Assembly (NCBI GenBank): GCA_003577005.1
Contig: QEUW01000292.1
Span: forward strand, 1-10,619
From: Chloroflexota bacterium
GTDB taxonomy: Bacteria; Chloroflexota; Anaerolineae; Caldilineales; Caldilineaceae
Length of the DNA stretch: 10,619 bases
Reading direction: 5' to 3'
Position 1 is the first letter of the stretch. Every line of letters begins with the position of its first letter. This document shows, one piece after another, positions 4,101 to 10,619 of the stretch. A model generated the notes under the pieces. It was given only the letters and a program-made list of their open reading frames with translations. It made no database searches and had not been told where the DNA came from. The translations under genes and the position numbers were made by a program.

Positions 4101-6683
4101 CGTACCTACCACTGGCGCGTGACAGCACAGAATGGCTGTGGCAACACCTCTTCGGCAATCGCCAGCTTTACTGTGCGTGAATTTCCGCGTCTATTATTAG
4201 TGGACGACGACCACCGCAGCGACTCAGCTAATATCCGGCCCTACTTTGAAGACGCACTGGCCGCGTTGAACGTGCCCTACGACATCTGGGACACAGGCAG
4301 CAGCGGCACAATTGAGCCCACCCGAATGGACGACATCGTCGACTACGCCACGGTCATCTGGTTCGCAGGGATCTATGGACGTGGGCCAGAGAGCGCCACC
4401 GAAGCGCTGCTCGGCGATTTCCTGGAACAGGGCAAATGCCTCTTTATCAGCGCCCACGACTATTTCTACTGGCGGGGAGTCACGCCCTTCATGCACGATT
4501 ACCTGGGCCTTGAAGCCGCCGAAGACGATCTGGGGAACGGGAGTACCTGGCACAATATCGTCACCGGCGCCGCGCCCATCTACGACGGTCTGGGACCGTA
4601 CACCCTCTCATTTATCCAGGGGAACTACAGCGACATTATGACACCCACGGCCAGCGCAGGCATCGCTTTCGAAGGGGATGCAGGCGGCGCGGCCATCTAC
4701 AAGGATGGCGGGCACTATCGCACCACCTACTGGGGATTTGAGTTCGAGACGCTGCCTGGCGCCGAGGCGCGCACGGCGGCTCTGGCTCGCACCCTCCAGT
4801 GGTGTGACTTCCAGACCAACCTGGGCATTACGCAGACGGTGACTCCGGCCACCACCCTGCGCCCCGGCCAGCCTGTCACCTACACGCTCACCTATAGCAA
4901 CACAGGGATTCATGCCGCTGAGCAAGTGGCAGTGACCGCTACGCTGCCTGCCGTCCTGACAGCGCTGAACGTCGTCAGCGCCAGCGCCCCCCTTACGCCT
5001 GTGGCCGGCTTGGCGTCTGTCTGGCAGGTAGCCGATGTGGCTCCGGGTGAGGTGGCGATGCTCACAGTCAGTGGCCAGGTCGATCCGGCGCTGGCCGCCG
5101 ACGCCGTACTTGACTTCGGAGCCTCGATCCAAGCGAAGAACTACGACAGCGACCCGGCCAACAACAGCGCCGCGCCCGCAACGCGCACGATCGTCGCGCC
5201 GCGCGTTCGTCTGGCCGACACCGGCCTAACTGTAAACGAAGACGCCGGTGTGGCGACTATCGTTGTCACCCTGGATCAGCCCAATCCCTATGCGGCGGTG
5301 GCCGTGACTTATGCGACGAGCGATGGCAGCGCACACGCCGTTGAAGACTACAGCGCAGCCAACAACACACTCCAAATCCCAGCCGGTGCGCTGACCGCCA
5401 CCTTCTCGATCACCATCACCGACGACACCGTGGCTGAAATCGCCGAAACGTTCCAGGTCACCCTGGCCGATCCGGCGGGGGCAGCGCTGGGGACGCCGGC
5501 GACCGGCCAGATCACCATCTTCGACAATGATCTGCCGTCCGTGCGCTTCAGCCGTGCAACCTACACCGCCACCGAGGCGAGCGGTGCGGCCATCATCGCT
5601 GTCGGGTTGGACCAGCCGCACCCAACCGAAGTGGTACAGGTGAGCTACGCCACCAGCGACGGCGCTGCCGAAGCAGGAAGCGATTACACATCAGTTTCTG
5701 GCGCACTCACATTCCCAGTTGGCGTCACGACCATCACCTTTACCGTGCCGATCCTGGATGACTCACTGGTCGAGGGCGACGAGACAGTATTGCTCTTGCT
5801 GCACGACCCCGTCCGCGCCGTGTTGGGCAGCCCGGCCAGCGCGACGTTGGTCGTGGTCGACGATGACGGCCAAGTCGAACCACCGGACGGCCTGCCAGCC
5901 GTGCGCTTCAGCCGTGCAACCTACACCGCCGCCGAGACGAGCGGCGCGGCCACCATCGCTATCGAACTGGACCAGCCGCACCTAACCGAAGTGGTACAGG
6001 TGAGTTACACTACCGGCGACGGCACGGCGGAAGCAGGGAGCGACTATGTGGGCGCATCCGGGCTGCTGACATTCCCGGTTGGCGTCACGGCCACCACCTT
6101 TACCGTGCCGATCCTGGATGACTCGCTGGGCGAGGGCGACGAGACAGTGTTGCTCTCGCTGCATGACCCTGTCAATGCCGTGTTGGGCAGCCCGGCCAGC
6201 GCGACGTTGGTCGTGGTCGACGATGATGAGGAAGGTTCGCCCGAACCGGAAGTGACGGTTAGCTTGGACGCCTATCCTCCGGCCAGCGTTCGGTTGCAGA
6301 AGGGCGACTCGATCACCTATACGATCACGCTCACCAACAGCGGCGGGCCGGCCAGCCAGGTTGTGGTCACAGCGACAATTCCGACTGGCGCCGCCTATGT
6401 CGATGGCTCGGCCAGTCCGCCGCCGTCTACCGTCGTCGATGGTTACGCACAGGCCGCCGGCACAACGGCGACACAGCTAGTATGGACGGTAGCGTTGGCG
6501 GGCAACAGCGTCTTCCAGGCGACGTATACAGTGGAGGTGGTCGACGAAACCCAGCCGATTCAGAGTGAAGTGACCGTGGCGGTGGGCAACACGGTGATAC
6601 AACCCAGCGCGCCTGTTATCCACAATCAACCGGGTGGCGGCGACGGGGTCCACCTGATCTACCTGCCGCTGCTCCAGCGGTAG
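1182..6683 (+). CDS. Secreted multidomain M36 (fungalysin-type) metallopeptidase
   Basis: This 1833-residue zinc endopeptidase is predicted to be exported. A positively charged start and hydrophobic stretch (about 14-29) with an AHA end near 37 form the signal peptide. An FTP-type propeptide spans about 84-145 and a PepSY-like segment about 205-252. The M36 catalytic domain (about 310-808) has HEYGH at 605-609 and the third zinc ligand E635 in GEGWSD, with a PA insert at about 487-595. Then come a beta region (810-900), an FnIII-like domain (905-998), a class I amidotransferase-like domain (1002-1208), DUF11 (1214-1337), Calx-beta domains (1340-1448, 1451-1562, 1571-1682), a second DUF11 (1690-1815) and the tail HLIYLPLLQR. 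The amidotransferase-like domain has ISAHD (1089-1093) where a nucleophilic Cys would sit, so it is probably inactive. It is monocistronic between a promoter and a terminator. The start is supported by GAAGGGA at 1164-1170. Substrate unknown; surface attachment is inference. Confidence 0.93.
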   Translation: MHLHSPQARNAARIHRFLLAIILLLTLLPRPPVQAHAPTGDNSPAPPAANYTAASEDGFLTGPSPDDPLEIALRYLHTHRFELGLTEDDLSDIVVKDRYVSAHNGVTHLYLRQRLNGIELFNGDININITWDGRVINLGNRFLGNLRARVETTAPALPAAAAVQSVAGQLGLQVSEALVATSSARGVDQVQEVSSGGFSADPIPVRLIYQPVENGRVRLAWNMVIRVKEGSDWLDIRADAVTGEILSQVNWTKEGHYTAGGSGQRAAAGSPAPAPLGEATPNSYLVYALPADSPHDTGRTLVTNPAGPIASPFGWHDVDGAPGAEYTTTRGNNAFAYADLAAPDGFTAGDVTVDGGASLVFSYTINLDQEPLTYVNASVTNLFYITNQIHDILYPYGFDEASGNFQQNNYGRGGLGGDYVRAEAQDYSGFSNANFSTPPDGNPPRMQMYLGAPAQRFTVNAPATIAGEYMSGSAAFGPQTFTVTGDLVLVADGVDTTTDGCETPFTNNVTGKIALIDRGTCAFKLKVYHAELGGAIGVVIANHQAGGPPGMADSIGAPEVSIPVLSVSLETGNAFKAQLGTETVNVTLHRGVRSDGSFDNGVIIHEYGHGVSNRLTGGPSNAGCVSNLEARGMGEGWSDFLALALTARAGDTRFTQKAIGNWLMNYPANGPGIRRVLYTTDMTVNPHTFATSQQNEFVHDIGEVWATMLWEVYWNLVDTYGFDADLHHGVGGNNLALQLVLDGMKLQPCNPTFVEARDAILAADLVNNGGANQCSIWAAFAKRGLGYSATAGTSDSVTDSAESFDLPPSCMLDVQPPEQRVCQPNDALFDVALGPLFDSTATLSAHNVPANATASFTPNPIVSPTHSILTIGNTAAVVPGVYDFQVIATGATQVYTTPVQLALSSAAPGAPTLIAPADGLTNTTDAPTFTWQPSPQAVDYLLEVAEDSAFTTLVFTTTTTATQSESIYRLRSARTYHWRVTAQNGCGNTSSAIASFTVREFPRLLLVDDDHRSDSANIRPYFEDALAALNVPYDIWDTGSSGTIEPTRMDDIVDYATVIWFAGIYGRGPESATEALLGDFLEQGKCLFISAHDYFYWRGVTPFMHDYLGLEAAEDDLGNGSTWHNIVTGAAPIYDGLGPYTLSFIQGNYSDIMTPTASAGIAFEGDAGGAAIYKDGGHYRTTYWGFEFETLPGAEARTAALARTLQWCDFQTNLGITQTVTPATTLRPGQPVTYTLTYSNTGIHAAEQVAVTATLPAVLTALNVVSASAPLTPVAGLASVWQVADVAPGEVAMLTVSGQVDPALAADAVLDFGASIQAKNYDSDPANNSAAPATRTIVAPRVRLADTGLTVNEDAGVATIVVTLDQPNPYAAVAVTYATSDGSAHAVEDYSAANNTLQIPAGALTATFSITITDDTVAEIAETFQVTLADPAGAALGTPATGQITIFDNDLPSVRFSRATYTATEASGAAIIAVGLDQPHPTEVVQVSYATSDGAAEAGSDYTSVSGALTFPVGVTTITFTVPILDDSLVEGDETVLLLLHDPVRAVLGSPASATLVVVDDDGQVEPPDGLPAVRFSRATYTAAETSGAATIAIELDQPHLTEVVQVSYTTGDGTAEAGSDYVGASGLLTFPVGVTATTFTVPILDDSLGEGDETVLLSLHDPVNAVLGSPASATLVVVDDDEEGSPEPEVTVSLDAYPPASVRLQKGDSITYTITLTNSGGPASQVVVTATIPTGAAYVDGSASPPPSTVVDGYAQAAGTTATQLVWTVALAGNSVFQATYTVEVVDETQPIQSEVTVAVGNTVIQPSAPVIHNQPGGGDGVHLIYLPLLQR
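5532..6226 (+). repeat. Tandem 360-bp repeat encoding Calx-beta domains 2 and 3
   Basis: Positions 5532-5866 recur at 5892-6226 with an exact period of 360 bp (120 codons). Long runs are identical at the DNA level, for example 5817-5866 against 6177-6226 (50 nt) and 5539-5570 against 5899-5930 (32 nt). Differences are scattered and keep the frame. This is a recent in-frame duplication or a pair kept alike by gene conversion. The first Calx-beta copy (from about 5199) is clearly more diverged. Confidence 0.9.
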
Positions 6684-6686
6684 CGT

Positions 6687-6742
6687 CCGGTAAAAAAGAT
6701 ACCCAGGCTCTTTGGGAAGAGCCTGGGTATCTTTTTTACCGG
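6687..6742. terminator. Perfect 26-bp bidirectional intrinsic terminator
   Basis: The arms 6687-6712 and 6717-6742 are perfectly complementary around the loop TGGG. The plus-strand core ends in six T (6732-6737) and the minus strand likewise (6697-6692), so it works in either direction. It starts 3 nt after the protease stop codon (TAG, 6681-6683) and ends that transcript. A minus-strand gene that would use the opposite direction is not seen in the next kilobase. Confidence 0.93.
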
Positions 6743-6773
6743 TTCATTCATATGATAATTTTCGTTTGGACAA

Positions 6774-6839
6774 GACCTCCGGGAGGTGACCAGAATCAGC
6801 TTCGCCAACCAGACTATATGTGGTCACCTCCCGGAGGTC
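6774..6839. repeat. Perfect 19-bp inverted repeat, REP-like hairpin element
   Basis: GACCTCCGGGAGGTGACCA (6774-6792) is perfectly inverted at 6821-6839, with a 28-nt spacer. Each arm contains a near-palindrome CCTCC/GGAGG, giving four half-sites. No direct repeats flank it and no T-run follows, so it is neither a clear insertion nor a terminator. It resembles palindromic intergenic (REP/BIME-type) elements. Whether it is repeated in the genome cannot be judged from one copy. Confidence 0.6.
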
Positions 6840-6858
6840 GGGTTGTGCTGACCACATA
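6817..6858. repeat. Second inverted repeat competing with the 19-bp one
   Basis: TATGTGGTCA (6817-6826) is perfectly inverted at 6849-6858 (TGACCACATA), spacer 22 nt. Its left arm overlaps the right arm of the 6774-6839 repeat, so only one of the two helices can form at a time. It lies about 30-70 nt upstream of the promoter elements of the next gene. Confidence 0.5.
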
Positions 6859-6887
6859 ACATCTCGTTACAATCCTAGTATACCGTG

Positions 6888-6916
6888 TGTACAATCCGAC
6901 CGGCACGTGATACACT
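6888..6916 (+). promoter_or_regulatory. Candidate promoter giving a leaderless mRNA
   Basis: TGTACA (6888-6893) and TACACT (6911-6916), each four of six consensus bases, are spaced 17 nt apart. Transcription would start around 6923, at or within two bases of the ATG at 6925. No Shine-Dalgarno sequence precedes that ATG, which agrees with leaderless translation. Confidence 0.4.
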
Positions 6917-6924
6917 ACCGCACT

Positions 6925-7722
6925 ATGCCAACACCTGATTTCCAGCACCTTGCCCACCAATTCGACGATCCCAGCGTCCACGCCATTGGCCTCATGGGGA
7001 GCCATGCGCGGGGAGAGGCCGGCCCGCACAGCGACATCGACCTGGTGCGTTTTGTGGCAGATGGCGCTGGGGACTTGCCGGGGCACGGCAGCCATCTGAT
7101 CGACGACGCGCTCGTAGTGGTGAGCAATGCGACGCCGGACCGGGTGGAACGCTGGTTCACCGAACCGGCTGAGGCGGTGAAATCAATTGTGGGGCTGCGC
7201 CAGGCTAAATCGCTCATCGACCGCAGTGGCTATTTTGCGGGCCTCCAGGCGCGCGCCCAAGCCTTTGTCTGGACACCCGAACTCCAGGCCGCGGCGGATC
7301 GGGAGGCCAGCGAGGCGATGGTCGGTTGGATCGAGGAGGCGCACAAAGGGCTAGAAGGGCTGCGCCGCCAGGACCCTGGCCGCCTGCTCAATGGTCTGTT
7401 TGGGTTGACCTACGGGCTGTCGAACGTCATGCAGTTGCATCTAGGGGTGCTCCTTAGCGGCGATAACGGCTTTTATGACGAAGTAGCCGCGGCGGTAGGT
7501 GTTGATTCTCTCTGGACGCACCTGCGGGCAGTGGCCTTTGGCGTGGCCGAGGTGCATGGGCGCCCTCCCTCGCTGCGCGAACGGGTCGTCGCCGGGTTGG
7601 GCCTCTATGTCACCACGGCAGAGCTGTTAGACGATGCTATCCTGCCCGAATACCGCCCGCTGATCGAAGCCACGGTCGAGCGGATCAACCAACAAGTGGA
7701 GCGCGCCTATCATGGCGAATAA
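6925..7722 (+). CDS. MNT-type nucleotidyltransferase domain protein
   Basis: This 265-residue protein belongs to the DNA polymerase beta-type nucleotidyltransferase superfamily. The signature is complete: G25-S26, ten residues, then D37-I38-D39 (GSHARGEAGPHSDIDL), with a possible third metal ligand at D60/D61. The family transfers a nucleoside monophosphate from NTP to a hydroxyl of a small molecule, protein or RNA; the acceptor here is unknown. Residues of about 115-262 are mostly helical, a layout also seen in aminoglycoside nucleotidyltransferases, but similarity is too low to claim resistance. I chose ATG 6925 because the homologous region begins just after it, and earlier in-frame starts run through the hairpin element at 6774-6858. 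It overlaps the next gene by 11 nt, so translation is probably coupled. No HEPN or antitoxin partner is adjacent, which argues against a toxin-antitoxin role. Confidence 0.8.
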   Translation: MPTPDFQHLAHQFDDPSVHAIGLMGSHARGEAGPHSDIDLVRFVADGAGDLPGHGSHLIDDALVVVSNATPDRVERWFTEPAEAVKSIVGLRQAKSLIDRSGYFAGLQARAQAFVWTPELQAAADREASEAMVGWIEEAHKGLEGLRRQDPGRLLNGLFGLTYGLSNVMQLHLGVLLSGDNGFYDEVAAAVGVDSLWTHLRAVAFGVAEVHGRPPSLRERVVAGLGLYVTTAELLDDAILPEYRPLIEATVERINQQVERAYHGE

Positions 7723-9100
7723 ACGCATTCGGACCGCGGTCCTGCTGGCGGCTGGGGCTGGCAGCCGCTTCTGGCCTTATAATGTGGTGCGCAATAAGAC
7801 AGCTTTCCCCATCGCCAATGTTCCTATCGTCCGCCGCTTGGCGGATGACCTTGTCCGGCTGGGCGTGACACGGCTCATCGCCGTGGTGGGTCAGGGTGAG
7901 GCGAGCGTGCGGGCGGCGCTGCGAGGCTGTGCGAGTGAGATTGTCTTTGTCCGCCAGCCCAAGCCCCAGGGCACAGCCGATGCTGTACTCTGCGCCGCCA
8001 GCCTGCTCGACGAGGATTTTCTCGTTGTCGCCGGGGATGTGGCGACAGATCCGCAAAATTTAAACGCATTGCTAGACCGGTTCCAGGATGAGCATCCGCC
8101 CGCGGCCGCACTCATCCAGCCGCTGGGCGAGGAGGAGCCAAACGACTGGCTCGTCGCCTATCCTGAAGCTGGGCGATTGCACGAGGTGGCAGGCCATAGC
8201 CGGGGCGGCCACTATCGTCTGTGCGGCATCTATGCCTTCCGGCCGGATGCGCTCCCCTTTCTGCAGGACAATCCCGGTGTTATGCGCCAGGTGCCTGTCG
8301 GCGGAATGCCGCCGCTGGAGAGCGAGATCGCCCAGTCGCTCCAGATGATGATCGATGAAGGCGAGACGGTGCTGGCGGTCGAGGCATCGGGCTACCACAT
8401 CGACCTTGACAAACCGTGGCATATCTTGCAGGCCAACGAAGTGGTGATCGATGCGCTGAGCCACACGCTTGCAGAAAGTGTGATCCCAGCCTCGTGCAAG
8501 ATCCACGACGGGGCCGAGATTCAAGGGCGGCTGGTGCTGGGCGAGCATTGCACCATCGGCAACCGGGTGGTCGTAAAAGGCGATCTCTGGCTAGGAAGCG
8601 GCTCTAATGTAACCAACGGGGCAATGCTCGATGGGCCGGTCGTGGTCGGGTCGCACACGGTGATCCAGAACTATTGCCAGATCGGTGGGCACAGCAGCCT
8701 GGGGAGCCGCGGCCACTATGGTCATGGCGCCGAGTTTAGCGGCGTGGCACTGGATACAGTCTATTGTTATCACTACATGGAAGTCTGGGGCGTGGTAGGC
8801 GAGGCTGTCGATTTTGGCGCGGCGACGGTCTGCGGCAACCTCCGCTTCGACGACGGCGACACCGTCTGGCGTATCAAGGGCCGGCCCGAGCGCCCCAAAA
8901 ACGCCGGCAACGCCGCCTATTTTGGCGATTTCTGCCGCACGGGCGTCAACGCCATCATCATGCCGGGGCGACGGATCGGGGTCTACAGCGTGGTAGGGGC
9001 CGGCGTCATCCTCTACGAGGACCTGCCCGACCGCCAGATGGTCACGGTGAAGCAAGAGCTGGTGACGCGGTTGTGGGGTCCTGAACGGTATGGGTGGTAA
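7712..9100 (+). CDS. GlmU-like sugar-phosphate nucleotidyltransferase with left-handed beta-helix domain
   Basis: This 462-residue, two-domain enzyme is probably cytoplasmic. Residues 7-245 form a GT-A type nucleotidyltransferase: LAAGAGSR (12-19), conserved K29, QGTADAV (86-92), GD (108-109) and HIDLDKPW (229-236). Residues of about 255-440 are hexapeptide repeats of a left-handed beta-helix. Layout and length match bifunctional GlmU (about 456 residues), and the C-terminal part resembles the archaeal type, with H354, GNLRFDD (375-381) and GVNAIIMPG (411-419) at the expected places. If bifunctional, it would acetylate glucosamine-1-phosphate and make UDP-GlcNAc. The nucleotide loop is atypical: RNKTAFPI replaces the usual PK.xxPV, so another sugar or nucleotide is possible. 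The start overlaps the preceding gene by 11 nt, with GTGGAG at 7696-7701. Its stop abuts the converging gene at 9101. Confidence 0.82.
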   Translation: MANKRIRTAVLLAAGAGSRFWPYNVVRNKTAFPIANVPIVRRLADDLVRLGVTRLIAVVGQGEASVRAALRGCASEIVFVRQPKPQGTADAVLCAASLLDEDFLVVAGDVATDPQNLNALLDRFQDEHPPAAALIQPLGEEEPNDWLVAYPEAGRLHEVAGHSRGGHYRLCGIYAFRPDALPFLQDNPGVMRQVPVGGMPPLESEIAQSLQMMIDEGETVLAVEASGYHIDLDKPWHILQANEVVIDALSHTLAESVIPASCKIHDGAEIQGRLVLGEHCTIGNRVVVKGDLWLGSGSNVTNGAMLDGPVVVGSHTVIQNYCQIGGHSSLGSRGHYGHGAEFSGVALDTVYCYHYMEVWGVVGEAVDFGAATVCGNLRFDDGDTVWRIKGRPERPKNAGNAAYFGDFCRTGVNAIIMPGRRIGVYSVVGAGVILYEDLPDRQMVTVKQELVTRLWGPERYGW

Positions 9101-10619
9101 TTAGCCCACCTTCCGCAAGCCTGGCAGCAGATAATCGCTCACCACCACCTCCCAACTCATGCGCCGGGCGATCTCCTGGCCTTGCAACAGCAACGTCTCC
9201 GACTGTTGGGATTCCCGCGGGAGGCGGTCGAAGACGGTCTGGGCGACGGCCGCGCTGTTGGTGCTCTCGATCCAGTCGCGCACGCCGCGGTCGATAGACA
9301 AGGCATCGTACGGGCTGCCCAACCAGTAACCGGATGGCAGCGTCGTATAGTCGGCAACGACGACATTGGGCGCATTGCGCAGCCCACCCGCGGCACGGTC
9401 GACAAAGCCGACGCAGCCGCAGACGTTGCTCACACAGCAGAGCGCGCCAAAGCTGAGCGGCTCCACCTGGGCGATGCCAAAAGGCTCATAGATACTCTGG
9501 CCAAACTCCAGGTCGCTGCCTTTGCGGATATCCATAAATTCCATCTCGGCGGGCATCCGTTGGCCACACTGGTCGCGGCTCCAGCCAAACTGGTTGACGA
9601 GTACAGCCCGGCTGGCCCGCGCTCGCTGGTTGAACGGTTCGATGCCCTCGAAAAAGAAACTGACTTCCAGGTCGAGCAGGTCGCCGTTGTCCCCCCGGTG
9701 ACCGACAGGCCAGCCGTACTGCTCTTCCCAGGCGTAGACCCACTCGGGCCGGCGGCCTCCGGGTACGCTGGTGCTGAGGATAAAAAGCACGGCCCGCTTA
9801 CCCGCCTGGTGCAGCAGACCATCCAGGTGCTCCATCACGCGCAAATCGCGCCAGAGCGACTTGGAGAGCACCAGGCGCGTCACATGGGTAAAGACATGAT
9901 CCGGCACATAACCCAGCAAATTTTCACAATACTTTTGCAGGCGCCGCTTTGATTCCAACTTTTCCGGCAGCATGATCGCCGCGGCCGGCACCCCGTTATA
10001 GACCAGATCGATGTTGGCCTGGCTCACCGGCCCACCCAAGAAGCGCAGCTCTTCGACCACGAGATCGCCCACCGCAAAGATGGTATCACAGCGCGACGCC
10101 TGCTTGAGGATGGCGTGTTTGAAGAAGTCATCCTGGTTGCCAAAGAGCGCTTCCAGATTGAGACCCCACTCTTTGGCTTTGAAGAGCGCATTGTAGAAGC
10201 GCGTGTCGTGCCCGCCGTGTCCCTCGATGAGCAGCCGCGCTGTCGCCATCTCATGGGCATAGAAGACCGTGCGCCACTGGCCGGGTTCGGTCAGTTGAGC
10301 GGCGAACACCACGGGCATCCCCAACCACTCATGGGCTATGATGAATTTCTGTCCTGCTGCCAGCCCGGTGTCGGCGTTGATCGCCTTGAGCGCAGCAAAA
10401 AGCGGCGGCGCAATGGCAAAATATTGGTTGAATTCGGGATTCCACTCATAGCGCCCGCAGTCGAGGCCGTAGTGTTGCCAGACATAGAACTTGAAACTGC
10501 TCGTTTGCTGGCGATTGGGGTTGGTGGCATCGACCAGCAAGACCTCATGGTTGTATTCGCCAAACTTGCGAACGCCATAGAGCAGCGCTACCTCAAAGGT
10601 CTGCTCGACCCGTTGGAGC
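9101..10619 (-). CDS. GT-B glycosyltransferase, glycogen-synthase-like, N-terminus outside the window
   Basis: The frame is open from the right edge (10619) to TAA at 9103-9101, giving 505 visible residues; the true start lies beyond the window. The protein resembles glycogen/starch synthases (GT3/GT5-like) that add glucose from a nucleotide sugar to alpha-glucan. Using visible numbering, HEW at 96-98 matches the substrate-loop motif, VFYAHE (118-123) and the following helical stretch mirror GT3 enzymes, YNGVP is at 207-211, TRLVLSKSLWRD (247-258) corresponds to the nucleotide-binding segment, and YEPFGIAQVEP (377-387) is the E-x7-E motif of retaining GT-B enzymes. Several Cys follow (SNVCGCVGF). 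Acceptor and donor are not determinable, and another retaining glycosyltransferase of the GT4 type is possible. It converges on the GlmU-like gene with no intergenic base. Confidence 0.82.
   Translation of the reverse strand, partial: LQRVEQTFEVALLYGVRKFGEYNHEVLLVDATNPNRQQTSSFKFYVWQHYGLDCGRYEWNPEFNQYFAIAPPLFAALKAINADTGLAAGQKFIIAHEWLGMPVVFAAQLTEPGQWRTVFYAHEMATARLLIEGHGGHDTRFYNALFKAKEWGLNLEALFGNQDDFFKHAILKQASRCDTIFAVGDLVVEELRFLGGPVSQANIDLVYNGVPAAAIMLPEKLESKRRLQKYCENLLGYVPDHVFTHVTRLVLSKSLWRDLRVMEHLDGLLHQAGKRAVLFILSTSVPGGRRPEWVYAWEEQYGWPVGHRGDNGDLLDLEVSFFFEGIEPFNQRARASRAVLVNQFGWSRDQCGQRMPAEMEFMDIRKGSDLEFGQSIYEPFGIAQVEPLSFGALCCVSNVCGCVGFVDRAAGGLRNAPNVVVADYTTLPSGYWLGSPYDALSIDRGVRDWIESTNSAAVAQTVFDRLPRESQQSETLLLQGQEIARRMSWEVVVSDYLLPGLRKVG

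Noticed and set aside
6820..6924. Upstream in-frame start that would lengthen the nucleotidyltransferase by 35 residues.
   Set aside because: The extension reads through the inverted-repeat element and the likely promoter, and has no counterpart in the family.
9182..9952. Plus-strand frame of 256 codons opposite the glycosyltransferase.
   Set aside because: The minus-strand frame has clear glycosyltransferase motifs; the plus frame has none.
10538..10540. TTG at 10540 as the start of the glycosyltransferase.
   Set aside because: The frame stays open to the window edge and its upstream 26 codons (ending EYNHEV) read like protein, so the real start lies outside the window.

Overview
The window looks like a chromosomal segment of a GC-rich member of the Chloroflexota, or a near relative. 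The evidence is indirect. The large secreted protease has the beta-sandwich-rich architecture common in that phylum and ends in the short C-terminal tail HLIYLPLLQR, a '-YLPL-(R/K)' ending I associate with exported Chloroflexota proteins. No rRNA, tRNA, CRISPR array or complete transposase gene is visible.

Layout. Positions 1-185 hold the start of an ABC transporter ATPase gene on the minus strand, cut by the window edge inside the Walker A motif. Positions 186-1181 are about 1 kb without a convincing gene but rich in structure: an inverted-repeat cluster next to the ABC start, a minus-strand terminator with a competing alternative helix, two adjacent small palindromes, a 110-bp MITE-like element flanked by 8-bp direct repeats, a plus-strand terminator, and a good promoter with an overlapping palindrome directly before the next gene. 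Positions 1182-6683 encode a 1833-residue secreted M36 (fungalysin-type) metallopeptidase with a PA insert, a degenerate amidotransferase-like domain, three Calx-beta domains and two DUF11 domains. It is closed by a perfect 26-bp bidirectional terminator. A compact inverted-repeat element (6774-6858) follows.

Positions 6925-9100 form a two-gene operon: a small MNT-type nucleotidyltransferase, probably from a leaderless mRNA, overlapping by 11 nt a sugar-phosphate nucleotidyltransferase with a left-handed beta-helix domain (GlmU-like). From the other side, a glycogen-synthase-like GT-B glycosyltransferase on the minus strand (9101 to beyond the window end) converges on it, with the two stop codons exactly abutting (TAA/TTA).

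Together the right half suggests activated-sugar and polysaccharide metabolism: the GlmU-like enzyme could make a nucleotide sugar and the glycosyltransferase could use one. The left half is an export/surface theme, with an ABC ATPase and a giant extracellular protease. A shared motif, TAGACAG(G/A)TACACA, lies upstream of both the ABC gene and the protease gene, hinting at common control. I found no clear undescribed multi-gene defence or mobile system. The most unusual items are the MITE-like element, the competing hairpins before the ABC gene, the shared motif and the unusual domain set of the protease.
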